Of a stretch of DNA of 64,000 bases, positions 52,863 through 64,000 are shown one piece after another. The translations under genes were made by a program, and so were the position numbers. A model generated the notes under the pieces. That model saw only the letters and a list, made by a program, of their open reading frames with translations. It was not told the DNA's origin and made no database searches. Position 1 is the first letter of the stretch; every line of letters begins with the position of its first letter. The DNA is from Craspedostauros australis (Eukaryota > Bacillariophyta > Bacillariophyceae > Mastogloiales > Achnanthaceae): assembly GCA_026770025.1 (NCBI GenBank), contig JAMXDE010000021.1:1-64000 (forward strand). Reading direction: 5' to 3'.

Positions 52863-53651
52863 ATGATCACCGTCCCATCCATTGAGACACTGATCGACAA
52901 AGGAATCCGACATCAGCACACGAATGATGACACTCACGATGGAACTGAATCCATGCAAGTAACCATTCCTCTTCCCGATCTTCAACCAAGGCATGTCCGA
53001 TAAATCCTCCAATACATCTACACAGGCAAGATATCCTTCAATGACAGCGCTCGTGACAACTCTGCTGCTCACGCCAGTGCTCATGTTGGCGCCCACGTTC
53101 ACGCCCACACTCACCACGATGTGGATGCCTCTTACCAGCCAACTCCCATCCTCACTGGACAGGATGATCCGCAACAGCTGATCCTTGTGGCCAACGAGTT
53201 CGGTTTCTGGCGACTCAAGCTTGTTCTTGAAGCAGAGTTGGCCCGCAAGCATCTCACAGAAGACACCATGATAGATGTGTTGATATTCGCCCACCAACAC
53301 AACGGCGTGGTGTTGAAGGATGCAGCAATGAGAATGGCAACTGCAAGTGATAAAGATATGTTCACTCATCTAGATTTAAGCAAACTGATTCTACAACCCC
53401 AACTGATGATAAGTATTCTTGCCCTCCGCAGTGAGGGAGCCAAGAGTGATGGTATTGATGATGAGTACAGTCACATGCCCATGGTGGACCTGCACAAGGT
53501 CATAGATGAGGAGAAGGGTACAGCACAAGTGGATTCATACATGGATCGGGAAACATTGGTGGACTTCGTCCGCTCAATGAGAACCAGCTCTATGAGAGCC
53601 AATGGATCCGAAGTGATTGTGGTGGACGGCACTGCCGAGGAAGAGGAGTGA
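52863..53651 (+). pseudogene. BTB/POZ domain, back half, copy U5 with internal stop
   Basis: TAA at 53001-53003, as in the other type B copies; the BACK-like part is open to 53651. Confidence 0.6.
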
Positions 53652-53789
53652 AGTGTCAGACCATACCAAATCATAACAGAAGTCTTCAAGAAGTGAACGC
53701 ATGACAGAATTGAGTCGATGGATAAAACTAGTCGTCAGAATAGTCATTAGGATAGTAACTATGTGAAAGGAGCTGGAGCAAATAGTGAT

Positions 53790-54877
53790 TCATTCATTCA
53801 ATGGTGCGTCCGGCATTCCTTCACCGTCGCCTTTGGTGATGTGCACAGCATGCTGCTCCATGCACTCCCGTATCGTTCGCAGCGCGGTTTGGTTGGGCCG
53901 CGAGATGCGCAAGGTCTTCTGTGCATGAATTGCAGATGATCCTGGTTGGTGTTCGGCACGTTGCCGTGCATCATCATTGGCCAATGCGACATGAAGAGGA
54001 TGGAGCAGCCACCGCTGTCATCGTCGTGGTCGTCATTGCCGATCAAATGGTTTCCGCGTTCGTTGGTTTCGTTGGCGTGGAAGGAGTTGTGTGGGAAGCT
54101 ATGGTGGACCCTGTTGGCGTCATGCATGGCTTGTTGGACTCGAATCCAACATGACGAGGTGGAGCGTATTGCGACAGTTAGCTTGTTGTTGGTGGTGGTG
54201 GTGGTGCTGCTGCTGCAGTTTGTGCACGATGTCGCGCAAGGCACGCATGTATGCCAGCAGCTGCATGGTTTTCGATAGGTATGGCCGACAAAGATGACGA
54301 GCAATGGAAGAAGTTGCCAACGTCATTGCACAGGATTTCAATAATGGTGGATCCAAGGAGACAGTGCCTCTGTCTCATCATTTGCGGTTTGTGGTGGCGA
54401 CGTATCGCTTCGAGCATCGGTATGAGCAGGCGTGGCTGGTTGTGGTGCGTGTAGTGGGGACTGAGGAACATCTCCACACTGATGGCTCTGTTGGTCTCGG
54501 GAAAAGTCGCTGCGTCCAATCTCACAGATGCATCCGTCCAACATGTGTTGAATCTCCGTTTCCGACAACGCATCGTACGTTTCTGTGCGTGCGCGCGGCT
54601 GCTGATGACTTGAATCCAGACCGCACCACGGGCCATGACATGTCTTGCCGTTGCTGTTGACACTGTTGTTGGCGCTGCGATTTCCCATGTCCCAAGCTCT
54701 CCTCTACTCCGGAGCAGTTGGTTTGATATCTTCCTTTCTGATGTTTCTGAGCGATGTGGCACGTTGGAGATCGCTGTTCGTCGCCGCTTGCCATTCATCA
54801 TCTGTATCAGCGTCATCATCGGCATCGTCATCGTCTCTTGCCATGGCCGCCTTCGTTGATTCTGGTTGGCGTGCCAT
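53790..54877 (-). pseudogene. Gene M, copy U5 (type B), broken
   Basis: Identical to U4 by eye, with the same two frame changes and the intact PLNE end. Confidence 0.4.
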
Positions 54878-55221
54878 AGTTGCGCAGCCGCAGCTTGCTT
54901 GATTACATCATTTCTTCGTTGCTGTTTTTATTCATTTCTTTGTTGGAGAATGTCTCAGTGTTGGCTGATACCTCCATCAATGTAAACATCGTCATGCCAT
55001 TTCATCACCCTCTCTTTCCTTCTCTCTTGTTGTGTTGATGTTGTTTGATGGATCTTGTGCAAAATGGAAGATCCGTTGTTTTGGGTGGTGTCAAGAATTT
55101 TTGGCGCGTTTGGTAAGCACTCGTCTGTCTGCCATCCGTTGTTCATTCAACCAATGACACACACAAACACTCACAACGAACACCACCAATGCGTTGTCTT
55201 CGTGCAATGCAACTCTGATCC

Positions 55222-57596
55222 ATGATTGTGAGGGTGATGGCAACCACTCCAATGACGCCGCATCCCTTCACATTGGTACCACCGACGCAAACACCAACAC
55301 AAACAATCAGACAAGATGACGAGGCATTGACATCCAAGAGGAACTGTGGGAAGGCTCGCCGGTTGCTCCGCACCTTGACCCACCCGTCCTACGACTATGA
55401 GTATTACTATGGAACCTTCCATGAGCACGATCTACTCTGGGAGTTGCCACAGCAAAGCGTCCAGCCTGATACTCTGTTCGAACCTGCGTCCAGCCCGTGC
55501 GCTCATGATAATCGAAGTTGCTGGAAGAGGACGGTGTCAGACTGATAGCAGAGAAGCAAACGGAGACCAGGCAACCGCAACAGGCCGACACGAAATCAAA
55601 GGCGAGCAATCCCACCAGCGTTGCCAAAGAGGCCAAAGCAGCTGCAAAATCAGGTCGTCATGCGAGTGTCAGCACAGATACACCAAGCAGCACCAATAGA
55701 AGTACAGCAAAAGATGCGAAAGCTTCAGCTGTGAAACCATCACGTGCGAAGAGTCTGGACATGCTCGACATGCAAGCTCATGAGATGTCATTCAGCTCCC
55801 TTGATCCCTGCAAGTTCATCAACAACGAACCGATGTCGGTGCCAATCACCCCAGGTGGACTCAGCTTCGCCACAGCCCCAACTCTCGGCACAATCCGCGA
55901 ACGGATCAACCAAGACAAGACGAAGCTTGCGCAGAGTCGGAGACGCAGGCCAAGGACACAACCGAATTCCAACGCAACGACCAGCGGCGACAAATCGAGG
56001 AGCAAGTGTTTGGAATTCTCGAAGGACGGACGCAACATGCCAGGCACAACATACACATCAGACATACCAGGCGCGATGAGCGCAGCCAGCACCCCGACTC
56101 TACCTCAAGTTGCGACAACGGAGACGTCACGCAGCAACAGCCTGGAGTCACGCTCCAATCTTCCAAATCTCCACGATGATGACAACGTCGACGTTGCGAC
56201 AAGTGCTGCTGCAACGAATGGTGGGAGAAGCTCTGTGGCCCCTGTCACACCTGGAGGTCGGAGTGCGGCATCTACACCAGCCCCCTTCAACCGCACACAT
56301 GAAGAAAGACAACAGTCTTTGTCGTTGAACAAGCGCAGGTCAACGTTGGCAAGCATCCTCAAGGCCAAACGATCATCATTACGTGAAGTATCGTCGACCA
56401 ATCTTCCCAAATCGAAGCAATGACCATCTCTCGAATCTCGACCATCGCAATTGGCCGATCTTGCCTTGACTGAAGCATCCGCAAAGGCGCCATCATCGCC
56501 ATCATCATCGCCGTCGCCACCGTCGCCATCATCACAGTCCAAATCCAAACTCAATCTTCAACAGTTCGAACGCGAACACGAACACAGAGGTGTCTCGGCC
56601 GCACCCCCAGCCTCATCCACTCCTGAAGCCTTGAGTTTGGGAATCAAATGGCAATCGAGCAAGAAGGAACAGGTGACTCCTTCTCGCAACAGATCTGCAT
56701 GCAGTTCGTTGCGCCCAAGTGAAGACTCAAAGCAACGACGTTCACGCGGACGTAGCACGGGTGCTCTGCGCGATGAGATCAAGGAAAGGATCTCCAAGGT
56801 GCTTAGCAATGGGCCCCGACATCACCACTCCAGCAAAACAAGAGACGTGTCATCACCATCGATATCACCGTCGCCACGACATCGGCGGAGAAGCGCACAG
56901 CACACCAGTGGCAAGCCTCACTCGACATCGTCAAGATCAAAGAGTGTGGAGCGTTCGCTATCATTGCGTCATCATCGTGACGGAGAAATTCACACATCCT
57001 CCTCTGGAAGAAGCCGCTGCTCGCCATCGGCGCGGAGCCGTCGAGGCCCGTCCGACCGCGGCCGCAGAAGAACTGTGAAAGTATCGACGGACTCATCGCC
57101 ATCATCACGGCGACAAGGAGCATCTGGCAGTTCGGATGATATACACGCAGTCTCGCGCTCACGCAAAGCCAACTCAAATGCGCACTCCACCGGTACTGGT
57201 TTGCACCAACGCAAGTCTCACCTTTCCGAACGCATGCCCGAGGAAGGTCGCGAAGACCAAATCAACGTGACCGTAGCCAATCGACACCACGTGGCGAAGA
57301 TAAGTGAAGGAAGTCCTCTGATGAACGATCACCATCGGCACGACAATGAAACAGATCAAGAGGATATCGAAATTACAACGTCGAACAGCACAGCAATGCG
57401 AGAGATGAAGATGGACGGCATTGCAAGGAACGTCCGTCATCACGCGGGGGCCTTCAATCAAATCGTCGTGGACGAAGCAGATCATCGACTCGCGATGCTG
57501 TCTACCATGAGAAGCTGTCCGGCACAAAATCACTGCAACTCACACCAAAGAAAGTGGTCAGGAACAAGAGCGCGTCTCAGTGCCGCCATCCCTTGA
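55222..57596 (+). pseudogene. Gene S, copy U5 (type B), broken
   Basis: Same state as U4, with TGA at 56421-56423 and a long open second half (56451-57596). Confidence 0.55.
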
Positions 57597-57820
57597 TGAA
57601 TGGTACCAACCTCCCAACCCGTAATGCATGACGACACGATGGGATGGAATGAGATGTGTGGGCCGCTCCGTATTTGTATCATGCTCATAGAGGTATGGTA
57701 GACCCACATCCCTGTATGTAATACACCTACGAATAAACTGTACTTCTCTACGTATGCTTGGAACAGTACCGCATGCACTATATCTGCTTGTGCAACAGAA
57801 CACTGTGATGAAGTCACCGG

Positions 57821-58702
57821 ATGCTTCACGAGATTGAAGGGCTGGATACTGCTCCCATGCTGCCTCCGCCCTGTCTACGACGAGTCTGGTCTGCTCTCTA
57901 CGATACATACGCACAGACGGATGTTGCCGATGTCATTCACAAGCAGATTGGACATCTGTGGTTCCATCCACACTCCGCCATGAGCATCGTTGTTGGTTCG
58001 TTGCTCAGACAAAGGACGCATGGCAGCAGCATTATCACAAGCCGTGCGGTCGTCACCGTGCCGCCGGATTCACACACAGAACACTCCACTCCAAGTCACA
58101 CTGCCAAACAGATTGAAAGCTACAGTGCCGATGCCAGCCGATCCAAGCTTCTGAAAGAGGCGATCTACGAAGAGCACATGGCGAACAAGGCAGAGGGAGA
58201 TGATGAGAAGTCACGAGGAGCATGGGTGCTGCACGGTTCCATCGACTGTCTCGTATCACGCTATTGTCCTCATCTCTCCATGAGTTGCACTCCGCCATTG
58301 TGCCAGAACTGCAGTCGAGACCCTTGCCAAGCCCCAGGAGGAGTGATCACTCGCGGTTACAGCAACAATTGCCAGGGTCACCATCCATTCCAATCTTCGA
58401 AGCGAGCAGTGCCAGCGCGGCGGAAAGACAAGAACCGACGAGCCAGCGCAGTCCAAACATCCAGAGAGCTTGACGAGCAAAAGAAGAAACCAACGAATCA
58501 ACCAACCAACCAACAAGCAACCCCATGCAGAGTGCGAGTGCCGTATTGCGGATCATGGTTGGCACAGAGTTTCCGTATGGCACAAGAAGCACATGGTCAG
58601 CGATCCCTGGCCCATTCGCGCACCGTATACCCACATGTCCTCCTTCGTGGTGCTCCCAACTTCGTTGATGAGGCGGATGTTCCTGTCGATCGCCTCAGTT
58701 GA
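57821..58702 (+). CDS. P: 293-aa open frame, copy U5
   Basis: Translation identical to U4. It crosses into U6. Confidence 0.35.
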   Translation: MLHEIEGLDTAPMLPPPCLRRVWSALYDTYAQTDVADVIHKQIGHLWFHPHSAMSIVVGSLLRQRTHGSSIITSRAVVTVPPDSHTEHSTPSHTAKQIESYSADASRSKLLKEAIYEEHMANKAEGDDEKSRGAWVLHGSIDCLVSRYCPHLSMSCTPPLCQNCSRDPCQAPGGVITRGYSNNCQGHHPFQSSKRAVPARRKDKNRRASAVQTSRELDEQKKKPTNQPTNQQATPCRVRVPYCGSWLAQSFRMAQEAHGQRSLAHSRTVYPHVLLRGAPNFVDEADVPVDRLS

Positions 58703-59147
58703 GCATCGATGCTCTGGAAGTCACGAGCCAAGACGGCGGCACTCATGCCTATTGATAGAATGCGCATGGTATTGTATGTTGGTGGTCCGTGTGGCAGGAA
58801 CAGCGGAGGTGGCACGGTATCACTCCACCTGTTGATTGCTGGACGTGTCAACTCATCCCCAATACACAATGTGGTGTTGGTTTGATGTTGGGGACTCTTG
58901 TTGCCCGTGCGGATGGTGATGGTTGCAATGCGGTGGGATGGCAACCAGCCAAATCCAAATGAGATGGGTCGCGACCAACACAGGCAATCAACAAAGGCAG
59001 TCACATTGGTGGCTCCATCGGTGGCTTCATGGTTGTTCGAGGCATTGGCTCACACCTCAAGTTGGTGCTTGTGATGGCAGGCGGACGAGGGGCAGCGGTC
59101 TTGCAGATGCCACGATGACGCAAGCAAGCGTGGGCCATGGTGCACAT
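58553..59147 (-). pseudogene. Gene N, copy U6, fragmented
   Basis: Same blocks and frame changes as U5; putative start at ATG 59147. Confidence 0.3.
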
Positions 59148-59653
59148 GGTGGTGGCGGCGGTGGCGGCGACGATGACAGCTCTCTCTGTTTCCGAAGACT
59201 TTCACGTTGTTTGCTTCGGATTGGTGTTGCATTGATTGTGGCCAAACGAGAACTCTGTTGTGGTGCTTCTTTCTTGTTGTTGGTCGCACGCATTTTCGTG
59301 ATGGATGGGAAACAGAAAGATCCAATCCGCGCGAACCAGACGCGTTTGATCAAGGAGGAGACAAACACAGGCAAACAGAAGGAGGAGACCATGCGAACAA
59401 GACAACAGCACACACATCACCCAACCCCATACTCAACCGCGTGAACAACAGACATCGAATTGCCACTCATATTCATCACACAGCGTATGGCACTCATACT
59501 CATACTACTACAAGCTGTTGCAGACACAAACATCGATATCTCTTCCATAGGCAGCTCCGACCACAGACATCCTCGACAGCCAATCCAACATAAATCGTCC
59601 AACGTCCAACGTCCAACGTCTATCGTCCAGCGACCATCCACCATACTCTCAAA

Positions 59654-60508
59654 ATGCCGAGTGTTACGAACGAACAACTCATTGATGCTGCCAAGGCAGG
59701 TGACTTGTCAGTGTTGAAGGAGTGGAAGAAGCAGAACGAGACACATAATGAAGGAAATGGTGTCAACATGGTTACAGACTGGGTTGGTCGGACTCCCCTT
59801 CTTTGGGCATGCTCCAACGGCAAGCTGGAGTGTGTCAAGTACCTCATCGAATCATGTGAGGCGGACATCAACTGCAAAACCAACCAAGGTTCCACTCCCC
59901 TTCATCTGGCATGCTACAACGGCCACCTGGAGTGTGTCAAGTACCTCATCGAATCATGTGAGGCGGACATCAACTGCAAAGACAACGGTGGTGACACTCC
60001 CCTTCATGATGCATGCTACAACGGCCACCTGGAGTGTGTCAAGTACCTCGTCGAATCATGTGAGGCGGACATCAACTGCAAAAGCAACCATGGTTCCACT
60101 CCCCTTCATCGGGCATGCTCCAACAGCCACCTGGAGTGTGTGAAGTACCTCATCGAATCATGTGAGGCGAATATCAACTGCCAAGACAGCGATGGTTGGA
60201 CTCCCCTTCATGTGGCATGCCACAAAGGCCAGCTGGTGTGTGTGGAGTACCTCATCAAATCATGTGGGGCCGACGTCAACTGCAAAGCCAACAGTGGTTG
60301 GACTCCCCTTCATGACGCATGCTGCAACGGCCACCTGGAGTGTATGGAGTCCCTCATCAGAGGACTTTCGCCTTCAGTTCACCCACAACTGCAACAACTG
60401 CAGCAACGCTTACAACAAAACGAGCAAGAGAATAAGCAGCCACAAGAACAGTTGGGACAGCAGTTGACACAGAAGGAACAGAGAATGAGCAACTGCAACA
60501 ACAGCTGA
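59654..60508 (+). CDS. Cysteine-rich ankyrin-repeat protein, type B (284 aa), U6
   Basis: Six ankyrin units; translation identical to U2, U4 and U5. Confidence 0.78.
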   Translation: MPSVTNEQLIDAAKAGDLSVLKEWKKQNETHNEGNGVNMVTDWVGRTPLLWACSNGKLECVKYLIESCEADINCKTNQGSTPLHLACYNGHLECVKYLIESCEADINCKDNGGDTPLHDACYNGHLECVKYLVESCEADINCKSNHGSTPLHRACSNSHLECVKYLIESCEANINCQDSDGWTPLHVACHKGQLVCVEYLIKSCGADVNCKANSGWTPLHDACCNGHLECMESLIRGLSPSVHPQLQQLQQRLQQNEQENKQPQEQLGQQLTQKEQRMSNCNNS

Positions 60509-60689
60509 GACAGCAGTTGAAGCGAAAGAAGCAAGAGAATGAGCACAAACACAGCACCCACAAGAGGACCAACATCAGCATTGGAGAAGACAGCTCAGAT
60601 GCTTCCAAACCAAGAACAGGACAGACCCCATCTTCTTGTGTGGACAGGGCGACGAACAACAACGAATCAAAGCAAACTCTGAACTTCTC

Positions 60690-61478
60690 ATGATCACCGT
60701 CCCATCCATTGAGACACTGATCGACAAAGGAATCCGACATCAGCACACGAATGATGACACTCACGATGGAACTGAATCCATGCAAGTAACCATTCCTCTT
60801 CCCGATCTTCAACCAAGGCATGTCCGATAAATCCTCCAATACATCTACACAGGCAAGATATCCTTCAATGACAGCGCTCGTGACAACTCTGCTGCTCACG
60901 CCAGTGCTCATGTTGGCGCCCACGTTCACGCCCACACTCACCACGATGTGGATGCCTCTTACCAGCCAACTCCCATCCTCACTGGACAGGATGATCCGCA
61001 ACAGCTGATCCTTGTGGCCAACGAGTTCGGTTTCTGGCGACTCAAGCTTGTTCTTGAAGCAGAGTTGGCCCGCAAGCATCTCACAGAAGACACCATGATA
61101 GATGTGTTGATATTCGCCCACCAACACAACGGCGTGGTGTTGAAGGATGCAGCAATGAGAATGGCAACTGCAAGTGATAAAGATATGTTCACTCATCTAG
61201 ATTTAAGCAAACTGATTCTACAACCCCAACTGATGATAAGTATTCTTGCCCTCCGCAGTGAGGGAGCCAAGAGTGATGGTATTGATGATGAGTACAGTCA
61301 CATGCCCATGGTGGACCTGCACAAGGTCATAGATGAGGAGAAGGGTACAGCACAAGTGGATTCATACATGGATCGGGAAACATTGGTGGACTTCGTCCGC
61401 TCAATGAGAACCAGCTCTATGAGAGCCAATGGATCCGAAGTGATTGTGGTGGACGGCACTGCCGAGGAAGAGGAGTGA
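60690..61478 (+). pseudogene. BTB/POZ domain, back half, copy U6 with internal stop
   Basis: TAA at 60828-60830; otherwise as U4. Confidence 0.6.
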
Positions 61479-61616
61479 AGTGTCAGACCATACCAAATCA
61501 TAACAGAAGTCTTCAAGAAGTGAACGCATGACAGAATTGAGTCGATGGATAAAACTAGTCGTCAGAATAGTCATTAGGATAGTAACTATGTGAAAGGAGC
61601 TGGAGCAAATAGTGAT

Positions 61617-62704
61617 TCATTCATTCAATGGTGCGTCCGGCATTCCTTCACCGTCGCCTTTGGTGATGTGCACAGCATGCTGCTCCATGCACTCCCGTAT
61701 CGTTCGCAGCGCGGTTTGGTTGGGCCGCGAGATGCGCAAGGTCTTCTGTGCATGAATTGCAGATGATCCTGGTTGGTGTTCGGCACGTTGCCGTGCATCA
61801 TCATTGGCCAATGCGACATGAAGAGGATGGAGCAGCCACCGCTGTCATCGTCGTGGTCGTCATTGCCGATCAAATGGTTTCCGCGTTCGTTGGTTTCGTT
61901 GGCGTGGAAGGAGTTGTGTGGGAAGCTATGGTGGACCCTGTTGGCGTCATGCATGGCTTGTTGGACTCGAATCCAACATGACGAGGTGGAGCGTATTGCG
62001 ACAGTTAGCTTGTTGTTGGTGGTGGTGGTGGTGCTGCTGCTGCAGTTTGTGCACGATGTCGCGCAAGGCACGCATGTATGCCAGCAGCTGCATGGTTTTC
62101 GATAGGTATGGCCGACAAAGATGACGAGCAATGGAAGAAGTTGCCAACGTCATTGCACAGGATTTCAATAATGGTGGATCCAAGGAGACAGTGCCTCTGT
62201 CTCATCATTTGCGGTTTGTGGTGGCGACGTATCGCTTCGAGCATCGGTATGAGCAGGCGTGGCTGGTTGTGGTGCGTGTAGTGGGGACTGAGGAACATCT
62301 CCACACTGATGGCTCTGTTGGTCTCGGGAAAAGTCGCTGCGTCCAATCTCACAGATGCATCCGTCCAACATGTGTTGAATCTCCGTTTCCGACAACGCAT
62401 CGTACGTTTCTGTGCGTGCGCGCGGCTGCTGATGACTTGAATCCAGACCGCACCACGGGCCATGACATGTCTTGCCGTTGCTGTTGACACTGTTGTTGGC
62501 GCTGCGATTTCCCATGTCCCAAGCTCTCCTCTACTCCGGAGCAGTTGGTTTGATATCTTCCTTTCTGATGTTTCTGAGCGATGTGGCACGTTGGAGATCG
62601 CTGTTCGTCGCCGCTTGCCATTCATCATCTGTATCAGCGTCATCATCGGCATCGTCATCGTCTCTTGCCATGGCCGCCTTCGTTGATTCTGGTTGGCGTG
62701 CCAT
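61617..62704 (-). pseudogene. Gene M, copy U6 (type B), broken
   Basis: Same as U4 and U5. Confidence 0.4.
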
Positions 62705-63048
62705 AGTTGCGCAGCCGCAGCTTGCTTGATTACATCATTTCTTCGTTGCTGTTTTTATTCATTTCTTTGTTGGAGAATGTCTCAGTGTTGGCTGATACCT
62801 CCATCAATGTAAACATCGTCATGCCATTTCATCACCCTCTCTTTCCTTCTCTCTTGTTGTGTTGATGTTGTTTGATGGATCTTGTGCAAAATGGAAGATC
62901 CGTTGTTTTGGGTGGTGTCAAGAATTTTTGGCGCGTTTGGTAAGCACTCGTCTGTCTGCCATCCGTTGTTCATTCAACCAATGACACACACAAACACTCA
63001 CAACGAACACCACCAATGCGTTGTCTTCGTGCAATGCAACTCTGATCC

Positions 63049-64000
63049 ATGATTGTGAGGGTGATGGCAACCACTCCAATGACGCCGCATCCCTTCACAT
63101 TGGTACCACCGACGCAAACACCAACACAAACAATCAGACAAGATGACGAGGCATTGACATCCAAGAGGAACTGTGGGAAGGCTCGCCGGTTGCTCCGCAC
63201 CTTGACCCACCCGTCCTACGACTATGAGTATTACTATGGAACCTTCCATGAGCACGATCTACTCTGGGAGTTGCCACAGCAAAGCGTCCAGCCTGATACT
63301 CTGTTCGAACCTGCGTCCAGCCCGTGCGCTCATGATAATCGAAGTTGCTGGAAGAGGACGGTGTCAGACTGATAGCAGAGAAGCAAACGGAGACCAGGCA
63401 ACCGCAACAGGCCGACACGAAATCAAAGGCGAGCAATCCCACCAGCGTTGCCAAAGAGGCCAAAGCAGCTGCAAAATCAGGTCGTCATGCGAGTGTCAGC
63501 ACAGATACACCAAGCAGCACCAATAGAAGTACAGCAAAAGATGCGAAAGCTTCAGCTGTGAAACCATCACGTGCGAAGAGTCTGGACATGCTCGACATGC
63601 AAGCTCATGAGATGTCATTCAGCTCCCTTGATCCCTGCAAGTTCATCAACAACGAACCGATGTCGGTGCCAATCACCCCAGGTGGACTCAGCTTCGCCAC
63701 AGCCCCAACTCTCGGCACAATCCGCGAACGGATCAACCAAGACAAGACGAAGCTTGCGCAGAGTCGGAGACGCAGGCCAAGGACACAACCGAATTCCAAC
63801 GCAACGACCAGCGGCGACAAATCGAGGAGCAAGTGTTTGGAATTCTCGAAGGACGGACGCAACATGCCAGGCACAACATACACATCAGACATACCAGGCG
63901 CGATGAGCGCAGCCAGCACCCCGACTCTACCTCAAGTTGCGACAACGGAGACGTCACGCAGCAACAGCCTGGAGTCACGCTCCAATCTTCCAAATCTCCA
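63049..64000 (+). pseudogene. Gene S, copy U6, partial (window edge)
   Basis: The front part of type B S: Tyr-rich block, frame change near 63345, Lys/Ala/Ser-rich block and the first TPGG motif. The RS region lies beyond the window. Confidence 0.5.

Larger units (their letters stand above)
50550..58376. repeat. Cassette copy U5, type B (7827 bp)
   Basis: Uninterrupted type B cassette and the best reference copy for the repeat. Every long frame recurs at exactly +7827 from U4 with the same translation. Confidence 0.94.
58377..64000. repeat. Cassette copy U6, type B, cut by window edge
   Basis: 5624 bp present, matching U5 at +7827 with no difference seen. The array evidently continues to the right. 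Confidence 0.93.

Overview
The window looks like part of a eukaryotic nuclear genome, most likely a diatom or related stramenopile. That assignment is an inference from the style of the Ty1/Copia elements and the compact, alternating gene layout; nothing in the window proves it. No rRNA or tRNA gene, CRISPR array or bacterial operon was seen.

The DNA is a head-to-tail array of a 7.5-7.9 kb cassette: six copies, U1 (5832-13350), U2 (13351-21228), U3 (28549-36065), U4 (36066-50549), U5 (50550-58376) and U6 (58377-64000, cut by the window edge). Each cassette carries, in order: a minus-strand gene of unknown family (N); a plus-strand cysteine-rich ankyrin-repeat gene (ANK); the back half of a BTB/POZ domain just after it (BTB); a second unknown minus-strand gene (M) convergent with BTB; a plus-strand serine/arginine-rich gene (S) divergent from M; and a 293-codon open frame (P) running into the next cassette. 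There are two cassette types. Type A (U1, U3) has four ankyrin repeats. Type B (U2, U4, U5, U6) has six. U2 is a mosaic: B-like up to about 19.32 kb, then A-like through the S tail, with its own version of P. U4 (apart from its insertion), U5 and U6 look identical at a period of 7827 bases. ANK is open in all copies. BTB, M and S are broken, and the A and B types are broken at different places, so most of the array reads as a macrosatellite of decaying genes, unless some breaks are unrecognised introns.

Three Ty1/Copia elements interrupt the array. Copia-1 (1-5831, minus, cut by the window edge) and Copia-2 (21229-28548, minus, looks whole) are one family and sit at the same cassette position beside the same 5-base GTCAC, so they are copies made by duplication of a 22.7 kb block (Copia + A + B), not separate insertions. 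Copia-3 (36390-43040, plus, looks whole) is a different lineage with one long gag-pol frame; it inserted into U4 only. Its 5' LTR holds a 749-bp non-autonomous inverted-repeat DNA transposon (36547-37295). Order of events: cassette array, Copia-1/2 insertion, block duplication and B-type homogenisation, Copia-3 insertion, then the small transposon. The last steps are recent, since paired LTRs look identical by eye.

ANK and BTB together suggest an original ankyrin-BTB adaptor protein. How the cassette genes might cooperate cannot be read from the sequence. The leftmost ~6.5 kb differs from its duplicate mainly by small length changes and may be of lower base quality.
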